Shown in pieces: positions 7,809 through 19,517 of a stretch of DNA of 39,138 bases. Location of the stretch: NCBI RefSeq assembly GCF_904846185.1, contig NZ_CAJGZQ010000031.1:1-39138 (forward strand), in the 5' to 3' direction. The DNA is from Psychrobacter immobilis (GTDB taxonomy: Bacteria > Pseudomonadota > Gammaproteobacteria > Pseudomonadales > Moraxellaceae). The first letter of the stretch is position 1. Each line of letters starts with the position of its first letter. A model generated the notes under the pieces. The model was not told where the DNA came from, did not search any database, and saw nothing but the letters and a program-made list of their open reading frames with translations. The position numbers and the translations under genes were made by a program.

Positions 7809-9425
7809 ATGAGTACTGAATACCAGTTTAAGCCCCATGAACGACCATTCATGCTTGGCTCGCCTGCCACCCCTGATCACCCTGTGCGCCGTAAAGTATT
7901 TTATTTACTGATTGGTATTTTTATTGGCTTAACTGCCAGCTTTCAGAACGGTCTATTGGTCGCGAATCTCACTCAAATCCAAGGTGAAATGGGGTTAACA
8001 CCAGTAGAAGGTGGTTGGATATCAGTCGCTTACAATATGACCAATGCTTGTGTCACGGTGCTGCTGTACAAAATTCGCCAGCAATTTGGCATGTCCTCCT
8101 TTAGCAAAATTACTTTGTTCTTTTTATTGGCAGCCACCAGTATGCAGTGGCTGGTCAGTAGCAATCTGCTCAGTACAACGACTGGCATCAGCATCGAGCC
8201 TTATTATTTAGAGCTGGTTGCCCGTGGTTTTAGTGGTGTGGTGGCTAGTGCGATGACGGTATTGTCTATTTTTTATTGTCTACAAGGCATGCCAACTGCT
8301 CGGCGTATCAGCGGACTGATATTGGGGTTCGGCTTGGTACAGTTTGGCATTCCACTGTCACGGATTATCTCGCCTTATTTAGCCGTTGATGGTCAGCTTG
8401 AAGGTTTATTTTTATTTCAAGTGGGATTATCGCTGATTTGCTTTGGGCTTATTAACATTCTTGAGCTACCACCGGGTAACACGGAAAAGGTCTTTGAAAA
8501 ACTTGATTTGGTGAGTTTTGGCTTTTTTGCCAGTGGTCTTGCCGCCCTATCAGTATTTTTAGTACAAGGTAGAATTCAATGGTGGACGATGCCTTGGCTT
8601 AGCTATCCATTGATCATTGCCGTCGTGACTATCTCGATTGCTTTATGGATTGAGACGCATCGCAAAAACCCTATGTTACAAGTGCGCTGGATGCGTAGTC
8701 GCACCATTATTGCCTTTATGATTACTGGTGCCGTCATGCGCATTTTGCTGTCTGAGCAAAGTGTGGGCGCCGCAGGATTATTAGCAAACCTTGGTTATGG
8801 TAATGACCAGCTGATTGTTTTCTATGCCATCATCTTGGTGGCTAGCATACTGGCATTAGTGATTAGCATTTTTACCACCAAAGCGACGGATCTGCGCCGA
8901 CCAGTGATTTTTGCGGTTGCCTTGATTGCGATTGGTGCATGGATAGATACGGGTGTGTCGCTAAACTCTGCCCCTTATATGTTTTATTTCAGTCAGTTTA
9001 TAATCGCTTTTGCTGCCGTTTACTTCATGGGACCAATGGTATTTGAAGGTATGTTTCGCGCCATTGCTAACGGACCTGCCTATATTATTAGCTTTTCGGT
9101 GATTTTTGGTATTTCACAAACGATCGGTGGTTTGGCAGGCGCGGCAGGTATTCAAGCATTTACCACCATTCGTACTCAGATGCATTATGCCGATATGGTC
9201 AGTTCAATGAATACCACTGATCCTGCTACGATGACCCAAATGCTACAGAGTGTACAACGTCAAGCAACGGTCGCCGCTTATGACGATTTATTCTTTTTGA
9301 TGGCGGTGAGCGCCACCATCACCGCGCTATATTTATTGATGGTTTATTTTTATTACCTTTATCATAAACGCAATCCACTTGGTAAAGAACTTGCCGCATT
9401 GGCAGAAATGATGGGCAAAAAATAA
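7809..9425 (+). CDS. MFS multidrug efflux transporter, DHA2 (EmrB-like) family
   Basis: The 538-aa inner-membrane protein has about 14 hydrophobic segments from residue 30 to 520, as expected for DHA2 proton-driven exporters. A typical TM1 region (NGLLVANLTQIQGEMGLT) and GGWISVAYNMTNACV follow the EmrB pattern. Together with the HlyD-family adaptor gene 107 bases downstream it probably forms a tripartite pump with an outer-membrane channel encoded elsewhere. The gene order, transporter before adaptor, is the reverse of E. coli emrAB. No strong ribosome site is seen before the ATG at 7809. The substrate is unknown. Confidence 0.88.
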   Translation: MSTEYQFKPHERPFMLGSPATPDHPVRRKVFYLLIGIFIGLTASFQNGLLVANLTQIQGEMGLTPVEGGWISVAYNMTNACVTVLLYKIRQQFGMSSFSKITLFFLLAATSMQWLVSSNLLSTTTGISIEPYYLELVARGFSGVVASAMTVLSIFYCLQGMPTARRISGLILGFGLVQFGIPLSRIISPYLAVDGQLEGLFLFQVGLSLICFGLINILELPPGNTEKVFEKLDLVSFGFFASGLAALSVFLVQGRIQWWTMPWLSYPLIIAVVTISIALWIETHRKNPMLQVRWMRSRTIIAFMITGAVMRILLSEQSVGAAGLLANLGYGNDQLIVFYAIILVASILALVISIFTTKATDLRRPVIFAVALIAIGAWIDTGVSLNSAPYMFYFSQFIIAFAAVYFMGPMVFEGMFRAIANGPAYIISFSVIFGISQTIGGLAGAAGIQAFTTIRTQMHYADMVSSMNTTDPATMTQMLQSVQRQATVAAYDDLFFLMAVSATITALYLLMVYFYYLYHKRNPLGKELAALAEMMGKK

Positions 9426-9532
9426 CAGGTGATAATCATATCGATTTTTTGCTGTTACCTTTTCTTCTTATGCTAATTACTATATTTTAAAAAGTTATCC
9501 ACTATGTTTACTAATCTCATTAGGAGCGCATC

Positions 9533-10828
9533 ATGAGCGAAGACAAATTAAATGATCTTGATGACCATAATCAAAACACCGCTCAAGATGCTACCCAAAA
9601 TACTGCTGAAAACAATCAGACATCATCCAATGCAGCAGCAATAGAGGTGCCTTTAAACCAATCGAAAAATGATGATACTGCGTCCGTAGCGAAAAAAGAG
9701 GACTCAATAATAACGTCCGTTGCTGATGCTGATGAAACGCCAATGCCGCCAAAAGAGCCTATTCCTGACGCTACGGGTTGGTCGCCTAAAAAGAAATCTT
9801 ACTTTAACCTAGGTTTATTGATTGCACTAATCATTATTGGCGTCCTTTTGATTCTTTATGCGTGGAAGCTACCGCCCTTTACGCCTACGGTTCAGCAGAC
9901 TAATAATGCCTTTGTAAAAGGTCAAACAACAATTATCAGCCCGCAAGTTTCTGGCTATGTCACAGAAGTGGCAGTGCAAGATTTTGAAAATGTACAAGCA
10001 GGTGATTTATTGGTCAAGATAGATGACCGTGCCTTTTTGCAGCAGCTCGAACAAGCACAAGCCAATATCGAAGTTGCTATGACCGACCGCTCAAGCAATG
10101 CGCAAGATACGGGCACCAGTCAGGCGCAAATCGAAGCACGTAAAGCGGACTTATATAGTGCCAAAGTCAGCGTTGATAGTGCACGCGAAGATGTAAAGCG
10201 CTATCAAGGACTTGATGCGATTGGCGCAGTATCCAAAGCAGAAGTTGCTCATGCCCAAGCTCAGCTCGCTCAAGCACAAGCTGGCGTGCAGCAAGCAGAA
10301 GCCAATTTACAAGTCGCCCTTGAAGCCAGCAAAAAAACCAGTGGTAGCCGCTCATCACTCGATGCCAATATTAAAAATGCAGAAGCAGTTGCTAAGCAAG
10401 CACAGATTAATTTAGACAATACGATTATTACTGCCCCTGAATCAGGACAACTGAGTCAAGTCAGCGTCAAAGCTGGGCAATATGTCAGCGCGGGCACACA
10501 GCTCATGTATGTGGTACCAAAAGGCGTGTGGATTATTGCCAACTTTAAAGAAACCCAAGTGGCAAATATGACTGTCGGTGAGCCTGCAACTATTCATGTG
10601 GATGCGCTAGGCGGCGCTACGTTTCGAGGTCATGTCAGCAATATCTCGCCAGCGACTGGCAGTGAATTTAGCGCGGGCGCGGCAAACCCTGCAACTGGCA
10701 ACTATATTAAAATCGCTCAGCGTATTCCGGTACGAATAGATTTAGAGCAAGGACAACCTGAGCTTGCGCAATTGCGCCCCGGTATGTCGGTATCGGTCGA
10801 TGTCGATACTCAAAGAAACGAAAGGTAA
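9533..10828 (+). CDS. HlyD/EmrA-family periplasmic adaptor (membrane fusion protein)
   Basis: The 431-aa adaptor has a long hydrophilic N-terminal cytoplasmic part (1-88, rich in Asp, Asn and Gln), one membrane anchor at about 92-111, then a periplasmic body. The body has a lipoyl half-motif (IISPQVSGYVTEVAV...QAGDLLVKID), an alpha-helical hairpin rich in Ala/Gln (about 175-290), the second lipoyl half (ITAPESGQLSQVSVKAGQYV) and a beta-barrel domain. It would link the upstream transporter to an outer-membrane channel. The start is supported by TAGGAG before the ATG. The acidic 88-residue cytoplasmic extension is longer than in E. coli EmrA. Confidence 0.9.
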   Translation: MSEDKLNDLDDHNQNTAQDATQNTAENNQTSSNAAAIEVPLNQSKNDDTASVAKKEDSIITSVADADETPMPPKEPIPDATGWSPKKKSYFNLGLLIALIIIGVLLILYAWKLPPFTPTVQQTNNAFVKGQTTIISPQVSGYVTEVAVQDFENVQAGDLLVKIDDRAFLQQLEQAQANIEVAMTDRSSNAQDTGTSQAQIEARKADLYSAKVSVDSAREDVKRYQGLDAIGAVSKAEVAHAQAQLAQAQAGVQQAEANLQVALEASKKTSGSRSSLDANIKNAEAVAKQAQINLDNTIITAPESGQLSQVSVKAGQYVSAGTQLMYVVPKGVWIIANFKETQVANMTVGEPATIHVDALGGATFRGHVSNISPATGSEFSAGAANPATGNYIKIAQRIPVRIDLEQGQPELAQLRPGMSVSVDVDTQRNER

Positions 10829-10876
10829 AAGGATATTTGCTTGCTACTATTCATCATTTTTGATGCTGCGTATGTT

Positions 10877-10905
10877 TATAGTCAGTTTATGATAAATTGA
10901 CTATA
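10877..10905. repeat. 29-bp near-perfect palindrome with TATAGTCA ends
   Basis: Arms of 14 bp with one mismatch around a single central base. Its ends, TATAGTCA and TGACTATA, are identical to those of the 108-bp element at 7410-7517. It ends 14 bases before the lipoprotein start. It may be a minimal derivative of that element or an operator. Confidence 0.6.
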
Positions 10906-10919
10906 TGAAAGGAATGATA

Positions 10920-11354
10920 ATGCGGAATAAGATAATAGGATTAAGTGCTTTACTCATTTTATCAGGGTGCATAAAAAATCATAAAAATACGGAAGTTCAA
11001 TTGGTCGAGTTTAAACGGACATCATCATATTATGAAATAACTTTTTTATCAGAAGCTAATTTTTCAATACGTGAATCAACTAGAAATACAGGGAGTTATA
11101 TACATTGTATCAACGATAAACGAATCTATGATGATAAATACATTCCTGACTACTCTTCGAATAATTATTTGAGCGGCAATATTCCTAAAAACACCAAACC
11201 TACTGCTGACACACTTTCAGATCAATACATCTATAGCATCAAACTTGATTCTTCAACATACTTAGAGAACGACAAAACTTTATATTGCCGTATATTTACA
11301 GGAAACTTCCCAGGAAAGCTAAAAAAGTCGCAAGTACTCGAGCTTATACCATAA
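10920..11354 (+). CDS. hypothetical lipoprotein, AT-rich orphan (144 aa)
   Basis: The N-terminus MRNKIIGLSALLILSGC is a lipoprotein signal with lipobox LSGC and Cys17 as the lipidated residue, so the mature protein should be membrane-anchored and face the periplasm. The rest (about 127 aa, two further Cys near 65 and 122) matches no family I know. I start at the third ATG (10920) because AAGGA lies seven bases before it. The coding sequence is visibly more AT-rich than its neighbours, hinting at recent acquisition. It stands alone between a palindrome and a hairpin. Confidence 0.75.
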   Translation: MRNKIIGLSALLILSGCIKNHKNTEVQLVEFKRTSSYYEITFLSEANFSIRESTRNTGSYIHCINDKRIYDDKYIPDYSSNNYLSGNIPKNTKPTADTLSDQYIYSIKLDSSTYLENDKTLYCRIFTGNFPGKLKKSQVLELIP

Positions 11355-11368
11355 AGCTTTTAATAAAA

Positions 11369-11407
11369 TTAGGTGCTGTTGCTGTTTAGAGCAGCAACAG
11401 CACCTAA
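11369..11407 (-). terminator. perfect 16-bp hairpin between lipoprotein gene and pdxH
   Basis: TTAGGTGCTGTTGCTG and its exact complement around a 7-base loop. On the minus strand AATTTTATT follows, so it fits a pdxH terminator. On the plus strand only a weak tail follows, but it may also stop the lipoprotein transcript. Confidence 0.75.
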
Positions 11408-11451
11408 GAAATCACTCTCTGCTTATATCTAAATATAAACAGCAAATATGT

Positions 11452-12102
11452 TTAAGGTAATAAACGCTTGGTACTCCAGCTTTCACCATTGTCTTTAGTA
11501 TAGACAATACGGTCATGCATACGATTGGCACGACCTTGCCAAAACTCAATCTCATGAATGCTAATCTCGTAACCACCCCAAAATTCTGGTGTTGGCACTT
11601 GGCTACTTTCTGGATACTGATTTTGTAGCTCATCAAACTTGGTTTGCATCACCTCACGATCAGCAACTTCGCCACTTTGAGGTTGACTAACCCACGCACC
11701 CACTTGACTGTCGTGAGGACGCTTTTGAAAGTAAGCAGATGACTTATTAGCATCGATTTTAGCAATGCTGCCACTAATACGTACTTGACGCTCCAGCTCG
11801 TGCCAAAAGAATAGCGCTTCGGCATTCGGGTTTTCGGCAATATCTTGACCTTTAGCGCTTTCATAGTTGGTATAAAACACCACACCATTTTCAGTAATCT
11901 CACGCATAAGTACGATGCGCACGCTAGGTTTATTATCAGCACCGCACGTCGCCAGACTCATCGCGTAAGGCTCTTGCACCTTTTGTGCTATTGCCTCATT
12001 CATCCATTCTTTTAGTAGCTCAAATGGAGAGTCTGGGACGGACTGTTGATCAAGCTCACCTTTTTCGTATGACAAACGCTGATCGGTAAAATCCATGCTC
12101 AT
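11452..12102 (-). CDS. pdxH: pyridoxamine/pyridoxine 5'-phosphate oxidase
   Basis: A cytosolic FMN enzyme that oxidises pyridoxamine or pyridoxine phosphate to pyridoxal 5'-phosphate, the last step of vitamin B6 supply. At 216 aa it has normal length. Recognisable family blocks are PYAMSLATCGADNKPSVRIV, GVVFYTNYESAKGQDIAENP, ALFFWHELERQVRISG, and the C-terminal EFWQGRANRMHDRI with the phosphate-binding arginines. A ribosome site AAGGA is spaced seven bases from the ATG at 12102. It starts 37 bases after the glmM stop on the same strand, so the two are probably co-transcribed. Confidence 0.97.
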   Translation of the reverse strand: MSMDFTDQRLSYEKGELDQQSVPDSPFELLKEWMNEAIAQKVQEPYAMSLATCGADNKPSVRIVLMREITENGVVFYTNYESAKGQDIAENPNAEALFFWHELERQVRISGSIAKIDANKSSAYFQKRPHDSQVGAWVSQPQSGEVADREVMQTKFDELQNQYPESSQVPTPEFWGGYEISIHEIEFWQGRANRMHDRIVYTKDNGESWSTKRLLP

Positions 12103-12139
12103 AAAATATTCCTTATTTTAATATAACTATGTTATGACG

Positions 12140-13510
12140 TTAACCCAATACTGCTTTGATATGGTCAGCCAAATCATTTGCCAATACATCACACTCTATT
12201 TCATCATCCGACTCAACCATCACACGTATCATAGGCTCTGTACCTGACTGGCGAATGAGCAAACGACCACGACCCTCTAAAGTAGCCTGTGCTTTTGCAA
12301 AAGCAGCAACCAGCTCTTTATGTTCAAACGGATCTTGCATTTTACTTAAGCGTACATTGACCAGTTTTTGTGGCAATTTTTCAAAGCCTTCGGTCAAATC
12401 ACTGAGTGCTTTACCACGTGCTTCCATCACCGCAAGCACTTGCAAGCCGGCGATAATTGCATCGCCCGTACGACTCTTATCCAAACATAGAATATGACCC
12501 GATGGTTCGCCGCCCAGTATCCAGCCATTCGCTTCAAGCTCATGCATCACATAACGATCGCCTACTTTCGCACGCGTAAAGTTAATGTCTGCCGCTTTGA
12601 GTGCCAACTCTAAGCCCATGTTACTCATCAGCGTACCAACCACACCTTTCGCCTTAGTCTGACCTTGGGTAGCAAGTACGTATAAAATGCCATCGCCGTC
12701 GACCAGATTACCAGCCTCATCAACCATCACAATACGATCACCATCACCGTCTAGTGCGATACCAACATCTGCCTCGTACTCAATCACTGCTTTCTGTAAG
12801 CCTTCAGGATGGGTAGAGCCGCAGTCGGCATTGATATTGATGCCATCAGGCGTATTGTTAATAGCAATCACATTGGCACCCAACTCACGCATGACTCTTG
12901 GTGCCACGCTATAGCCTGCACCATTGGCACAATCTACGACGACAGTCAGATGACTCAAGTCGTACTGATAGGGAAAACTGCCTTTACAGAATTCGATATA
13001 GCGCCCTTTGGCATCATTGATTCGATTATTTTTCCCCAATTGTGCAGGATCAAGAATAGGCATGATCACGTTATTGTCCGCCTCAGAGGCACTCATAATC
13101 GCTTTTAGCTTGTCATTAATAGAGTTTTGCATCTCATCAGTCAGCTTTTTGCCATCACCTGAAAACAGCTTGATACCGTTATCATAGTAAGGATTGTGCG
13201 ACGCTGAAATAACTACCCCAGCATCTGCATTAAAACTACGGGTCAAATGCGCAATCGCTGGTGTGGGTAATGGTCCAAGCATATGCACATCGACACCAGC
13301 GGCATTAAACCCCGCTTGCAATGCGCCTTCAATCACATAACCTGACAGCCGCGTATCCTTACCGATGACCACGCTTGGCTTGCGCGCAGGATTGTCATTA
13401 TTCTCTATCAGCACACGTCCCGTCACATAGCCCAATTTTAAAATAAAGTCTGGTGTGATCGGCGACTCACCGAATTTTCCGCGAATACCATCGGTGCCAA
13501 AGTAGCTCAT
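12140..13510 (-). CDS. glmM: phosphoglucosamine mutase
   Basis: Converts glucosamine-6-phosphate to glucosamine-1-phosphate for UDP-GlcNAc, feeding peptidoglycan and lipid A. The four alpha-phosphohexomutase signatures are present: [16 protein letters not shown] with phosphoserine Ser104, the Mg-binding DGDGDR at 254-259, GGEPSGH for sugar binding, and [11 protein letters not shown] for phosphate binding. I use the ATG at 13510 ([11 protein letters not shown], the conserved start), with GGGAG eight bases upstream. The frame extends five codons further to a TTG, which is less likely. Length 456 aa is typical. Confidence 0.97.
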   Translation of the reverse strand: MSYFGTDGIRGKFGESPITPDFILKLGYVTGRVLIENNDNPARKPSVVIGKDTRLSGYVIEGALQAGFNAAGVDVHMLGPLPTPAIAHLTRSFNADAGVVISASHNPYYDNGIKLFSGDGKKLTDEMQNSINDKLKAIMSASEADNNVIMPILDPAQLGKNNRINDAKGRYIEFCKGSFPYQYDLSHLTVVVDCANGAGYSVAPRVMRELGANVIAINNTPDGININADCGSTHPEGLQKAVIEYEADVGIALDGDGDRIVMVDEAGNLVDGDGILYVLATQGQTKAKGVVGTLMSNMGLELALKAADINFTRAKVGDRYVMHELEANGWILGGEPSGHILCLDKSRTGDAIIAGLQVLAVMEARGKALSDLTEGFEKLPQKLVNVRLSKMQDPFEHKELVAAFAKAQATLEGRGRLLIRQSGTEPMIRVMVESDDEIECDVLANDLADHIKAVLG

Positions 13511-13618
13511 TATGTATGCTCCCAAATCTAAGAGTGAAAACCAGACGAATACGCAAACAATAACGTATAAACAGTCTAAGTAGTTATTATTATAATCCGC
13601 TTGTGTATTTTACAAAAA

Positions 13619-13654
13619 AAACAGCCAACAATAACAAGGCATTGTTGGCTGTTT
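13619..13654 (-). terminator. terminator of guaB
   Basis: A perfect 14-bp stem, AAACAGCCAACAAT with its complement and an 8-base loop. On the minus strand a run of eight Ts follows, 70 bases after the guaB stop. Confidence 0.92.
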
Positions 13655-13723
13655 GTATCTTAAAGTCACTGCAGCCCTGCAAAATAGCTATCGTTGACAT
13701 AATGCAGGATTATAAAACACCTT

Positions 13724-15601
<1,878 letters not shown>

Positions 15602-17599
15602 CTAGTCTTTACCCTTCAATATCAAACGTTCAGCAGGTAGATAAGCTTTTTGTTTGCTATATAAATAATTCAGCATCTGCTCACGTATCTCACAGGCCAG
15701 TGTCCATGCTTCTATGGGACCTACCGCTGAAACAGCGCCGCGCAGGTGAATAATGTTGGCAGTCACCTCAACCACAAACATTTCAGGCTCAGTTTTGTTG
15801 TCCCAAAGCTTATTGTCTTTAACCGCCGATATAAATTGCTGGCGAATGGCGTCAATATCTGCACCATAATCGACATATAAAAACACAGGACAGGTCTGAT
15901 GTACTTCGGTATGTGACCAGTTTTCTACCGTTTCGGTGATCAGTTCGCGCATCGGCACGATCAACCGACGTTCATCCCATGTTTTGAGTACCGCATACGT
16001 ATAACGCAGGTCTTCAACGGTACTAAAGTTGCCATCCATTATCACACTGTCGCCAATCCGTACCGGCTGGGTCACGGCCACCTGTACCCCAGCAATGATG
16101 TTACCCAGTATCGGCTGCGCGGCAATTCCAATGACCACGCCTGCGATACCAGCCGAGGTCAATAGCGTCTTACCAAGGCCTTCCATGTTGGCAAATTCAC
16201 TGAGACCAATCCAAATACTGCCCAAAATCATGACAAAAATAAAGACGCGGCGAAATATCGATACATAAGTACGGCGACGGCGCTCTTTATCAAAGTGCTC
16301 TTCAGCCAGATTTTCAATTTGTAGGCTTTGATAGCGATTAGCAAAAAAGTTAATAACGCGAATGCCAAGCCATAAGGTGCTAAATACTAGCCCAATCCAG
16401 ATAAGCGGACGAGTCGATGAAGCTACCGCATCCAAATAAGGAAAGCCCCCTGACACCAAAGTAAAGACAAGCAAAAAACTGATGGTAAAAGTCAACGGCA
16501 CGGTCAGCTTATTAACCAAATCTGCCACTCCATTAGTACTACCAACATAATTGCTGTATTTTTCATCGTCGATATAACGGCTGATGATTTTTTCCGTGCC
16601 TTTACTGAGTAACCACCCTACTCCCATGGTCACTAAGAAAAACAGTGCTAATGCCAAAAACTCCCATAGTGCGATACTAAAAATCTTAAGTTTTAACCAC
16701 CCAGGTAAATAACGCTCAAATTCCGCTGGATGATATTGCTCATAGAGATTGTCAATATTATCAACTGTCTGTGCAGAAAACACCCAAATAGGCGCAGCTT
16801 CACCAACCCGTACTCGTTGCAAATAGATGGGAACACGGCGCTCACGATAGTCGATATAGCCTAGCTGAATCGAACGTCTAGGGATGCCCATGATACTACT
16901 GGTATTGCCAAGTGGCGGCTCGATTAAACCATCTGGGCGATCTGGCAGATCATCAAAGACGTAAAGCTCTTTTTCTGTTAACAAAAAATCCAACCGTTTT
17001 GATAACTCGAGCGCGTGGTTACGCTGAATTTTCTGATCGATTAAATTCATGTTGAGTGCATAAGCAGCCAAATCGTATTGTTGCTTCATGACCGCTGACT
17101 GAAAAAACTCTAAAGTCGCCAGTGGCGTGGTTAAATTTGGCGGCTCCGATAATGGCGGCAAGCCTACATTGAGCTTGTCTAGCAAATAATAACTTTCATT
17201 GTATTCACCCGTCAGTCCAGAATCGCCCTGCAAATTACCCGCTTGCTCTACTGCATTGCGCTCGGTAGGATCAAATATCTCTTCTGCAACGCCAGAGATA
17301 CTGAGGCTTTCGTCTTTAATTGTATTGATTTTCTGAGTGGCATATTCAGCCAGATTATCGGGCTTGCTGACTGAATTCGATGACGAGCTGGACTGCTCAC
17401 CCGCAGCTTGTTCGATATCGCTAGTGCTTGCGGCATTAGCGGGTGCAGACACAGCACTCATGCTGACTATGAAAAAAACCAATAGTAATGACAAAGTACT
17501 AGCGCGCACATTCCAACGCTGGGGGTTAGGATAGTGGTCACTGTTGGTATCAATTGCTATACGATGACCGCCAACAATGCTTTTTTTGAGAAGATTCAT
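15602..17599 (-). CDS. MscS-family mechanosensitive channel with large periplasmic N-terminal domain
   Basis: The 665-aa inner-membrane protein has a signal-like hydrophobic stretch at about 33-55, then a roughly 250-residue periplasmic domain with a low-complexity Ser/Ala start, then several transmembrane helices from about 305. The MscS core follows: the pore helix TSAGIAGVVIGIAAQPILGN with small-residue packing (about 480-500), and VAVTQPVRIGDSVIMDG leading into the cytoplasmic beta and alpha/beta vestibule. Such channels release solutes on hypo-osmotic shock. The periplasmic domain is not one I can name, so this is not simply MscS or MscK. It appears monocistronic. Confidence 0.88.
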   Translation of the reverse strand: MNLLKKSIVGGHRIAIDTNSDHYPNPQRWNVRASTLSLLLVFFIVSMSAVSAPANAASTSDIEQAAGEQSSSSSNSVSKPDNLAEYATQKINTIKDESLSISGVAEEIFDPTERNAVEQAGNLQGDSGLTGEYNESYYLLDKLNVGLPPLSEPPNLTTPLATLEFFQSAVMKQQYDLAAYALNMNLIDQKIQRNHALELSKRLDFLLTEKELYVFDDLPDRPDGLIEPPLGNTSSIMGIPRRSIQLGYIDYRERRVPIYLQRVRVGEAAPIWVFSAQTVDNIDNLYEQYHPAEFERYLPGWLKLKIFSIALWEFLALALFFLVTMGVGWLLSKGTEKIISRYIDDEKYSNYVGSTNGVADLVNKLTVPLTFTISFLLVFTLVSGGFPYLDAVASSTRPLIWIGLVFSTLWLGIRVINFFANRYQSLQIENLAEEHFDKERRRRTYVSIFRRVFIFVMILGSIWIGLSEFANMEGLGKTLLTSAGIAGVVIGIAAQPILGNIIAGVQVAVTQPVRIGDSVIMDGNFSTVEDLRYTYAVLKTWDERRLIVPMRELITETVENWSHTEVHQTCPVFLYVDYGADIDAIRQQFISAVKDNKLWDNKTEPEMFVVEVTANIIHLRGAVSAVGPIEAWTLACEIREQMLNYLYSKQKAYLPAERLILKGKD

Positions 17600-17770
17600 A
17601 TTTTAAAAGCCATTAATTCACTTGATGTTTGCATCTCTTAAAGTTTGCCTACAAAGCTTATTCTTACATATATTGCATAGCCAATTTAGCTTCATCTTTC
17701 TTGTTTGACTGCAATTCATCTTGTTTTTAGCACCATTTTTAGAATGATGACACACCCTAGTTTAGTCTAT

Positions 17771-17796
17771 AAAAAAAGCCAGCTCAAAGCTGACTT
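17771..17796 (-). terminator. terminator of cysS
   Basis: AAGTCAGCT/AGCTGGCTT stem of 9 bp with one mismatch and a 3-base loop, followed on the minus strand by seven Ts, 43 bases after the cysS stop. Confidence 0.8.
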
Positions 17797-17838
17797 AGTT
17801 TATGACTATCTATATGGGTGTTCTGTAACATGATTGCC

Positions 17839-19299
17839 TTAAGCGCGGCGCCATGTCGTGCCAGCACGGCTGTCTTCAAGCTCAATACCAGCATCTTTTA
17901 GCTGCTCACGTATCTCATCAGCACGCGCAAAGTTTTTATTGGTTTTGGCATCCGCACGCTCAGTGATTAAACCATCGATAGTGTCATCGGTTAAACCATC
18001 ATCCGCCTTGTCACCAATCATTGCTTGCAAAAACTGTTGAACTGGCTGCTGTAAAATATTGAGTACCTGTGCCAATGCTTTGAGCTGCTCTGCTAATTGC
18101 CATGCAGTGTCTACATCTTCGGCTTTAATGGCTTTATTAATGTCGCGCGCCAGCCCAAACAATACACTGATCGCCGTTGAACTATTAAAGTCATCGTTCA
18201 TGGCTTTGATGAAATCTTGTCCGGCACAGCTGCTATAAGCATCATTTATCAGCGCATCACTGACGACGAGCGCCTGCCCTTTTTGTTGTTCGGCCAATTT
18301 TAACGCATTATATAATCTGCTTAGGCTATTATGTGCTTCGTCCAATGCGTTATCAGAAAAATTGACTTGGCTACGATAATGGCTTGATAATAAGAAAAAG
18401 CGCACCGTTTCAGGCAGATATTTTGTCATCACGTCACGAATGGTAAAAAAGTTACCCAACGACTTGGACATCTTTTCACCATCGACATTAATGAAACCGA
18501 CATGCATCCAGTTACGCGCATATTCACAGCCAGTCGCGGCTTCAGACTGCGCTATCTCGTTTTCGTGATGCGGAAATTGCAAGTCGTGACCACCGCCATG
18601 AATATCAAAGGTATTACCTAAGCACTTAGTCGACATCGCTGAGCATTCGATATGCCAACCTGGACGCCCTTGACCCCATGGTGACGCCCATTGCGGCTCA
18701 TTGGGTTTTGCCGCCTTCCATAAGACAAAATCAAACGGATTGCGCTTATCATTTTCGACATCGACACGTGAACCTGCTTGCATCTCATCGAGATTACGCT
18801 TAGATAATTTACCATAATCTGCAAAATTATCGACGGCATAGTAGACATCACCATTGTCGCCAGCGTACGCATAGTCGCCTGTGACCAAGGTCTCAATCAT
18901 TTGCTGCATATCATCAATATGATCAGTCGCGCGCGGCTCAGCGTCTGGCATCTCGCAGCCAAGAGCGGTTGCATCCTCGTGCATGGCTTCAATAAAACGC
19001 TGCGTTAACGTACCAATCTCTTCGCCGTTTTCGGTGGCACGAGCGATGATCTTGTCATCAATATCGGTGATATTGCGCACATAATTAACGTCATAGCCTA
19101 ACTGAGCCAACCAGCGCACTACCATGTCAAAACCAACCATCACCCGCGCATGCCCAATGTGACAATAATCATAAACGGTCATACCGCACACATACATGCC
19201 TACTTGCCCTGATTTGAGTGGTACAAACTGACGTTTTCCGCCAGTCAGTGAGTCATGAATAGCAAGCTGAGACATCGCATCGGCAAGTGGTGTGGTCAT
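17839..19299 (-). CDS. cysS: cysteinyl-tRNA synthetase
   Basis: A class I synthetase that charges tRNA-Cys. The 486-aa product has HIGH at 47-50 and KMSKS at 276-280. The zinc ligands Cys38, Cys219, His244 and Glu248 have the same spacing as in E. coli CysS. The C-terminal anticodon-binding domain ends with [12 protein letters not shown], the usual ending. It is divergent from the adenosyltransferase gene across 218 bases; I see no T-box there, as expected for a gammaproteobacterium. Confidence 0.98.
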   Translation of the reverse strand: MTTPLADAMSQLAIHDSLTGGKRQFVPLKSGQVGMYVCGMTVYDYCHIGHARVMVGFDMVVRWLAQLGYDVNYVRNITDIDDKIIARATENGEEIGTLTQRFIEAMHEDATALGCEMPDAEPRATDHIDDMQQMIETLVTGDYAYAGDNGDVYYAVDNFADYGKLSKRNLDEMQAGSRVDVENDKRNPFDFVLWKAAKPNEPQWASPWGQGRPGWHIECSAMSTKCLGNTFDIHGGGHDLQFPHHENEIAQSEAATGCEYARNWMHVGFINVDGEKMSKSLGNFFTIRDVMTKYLPETVRFFLLSSHYRSQVNFSDNALDEAHNSLSRLYNALKLAEQQKGQALVVSDALINDAYSSCAGQDFIKAMNDDFNSSTAISVLFGLARDINKAIKAEDVDTAWQLAEQLKALAQVLNILQQPVQQFLQAMIGDKADDGLTDDTIDGLITERADAKTNKNFARADEIREQLKDAGIELEDSRAGTTWRRA

Positions 19300-19517
19300 G
19301 GTTAAAAAGCCTTTTAATATAAATGGAATAGATAAAATAAAAACGAAAATATAATCAATGTTTGGATATTAAACAGCACTGACTATGGTCGTTATAAATG
19401 TAAAAATAGCGGCAACATAAAACCTAACCCATTATCTTAGCGAAAACAGCCATAAAATACTACAATGAGCCCGCAACTAACATCATTCAATCATAAAAAA
19501 CTGTTAAGGATTTAGAT

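Noticed and set aside
19300..19517. Possible cobalamin riboswitch before the PduO-type gene
   Set aside because: I looked for a B12-box-like segment and the usual stem layout and saw neither; the region is only 218 bases and shared with cysS.
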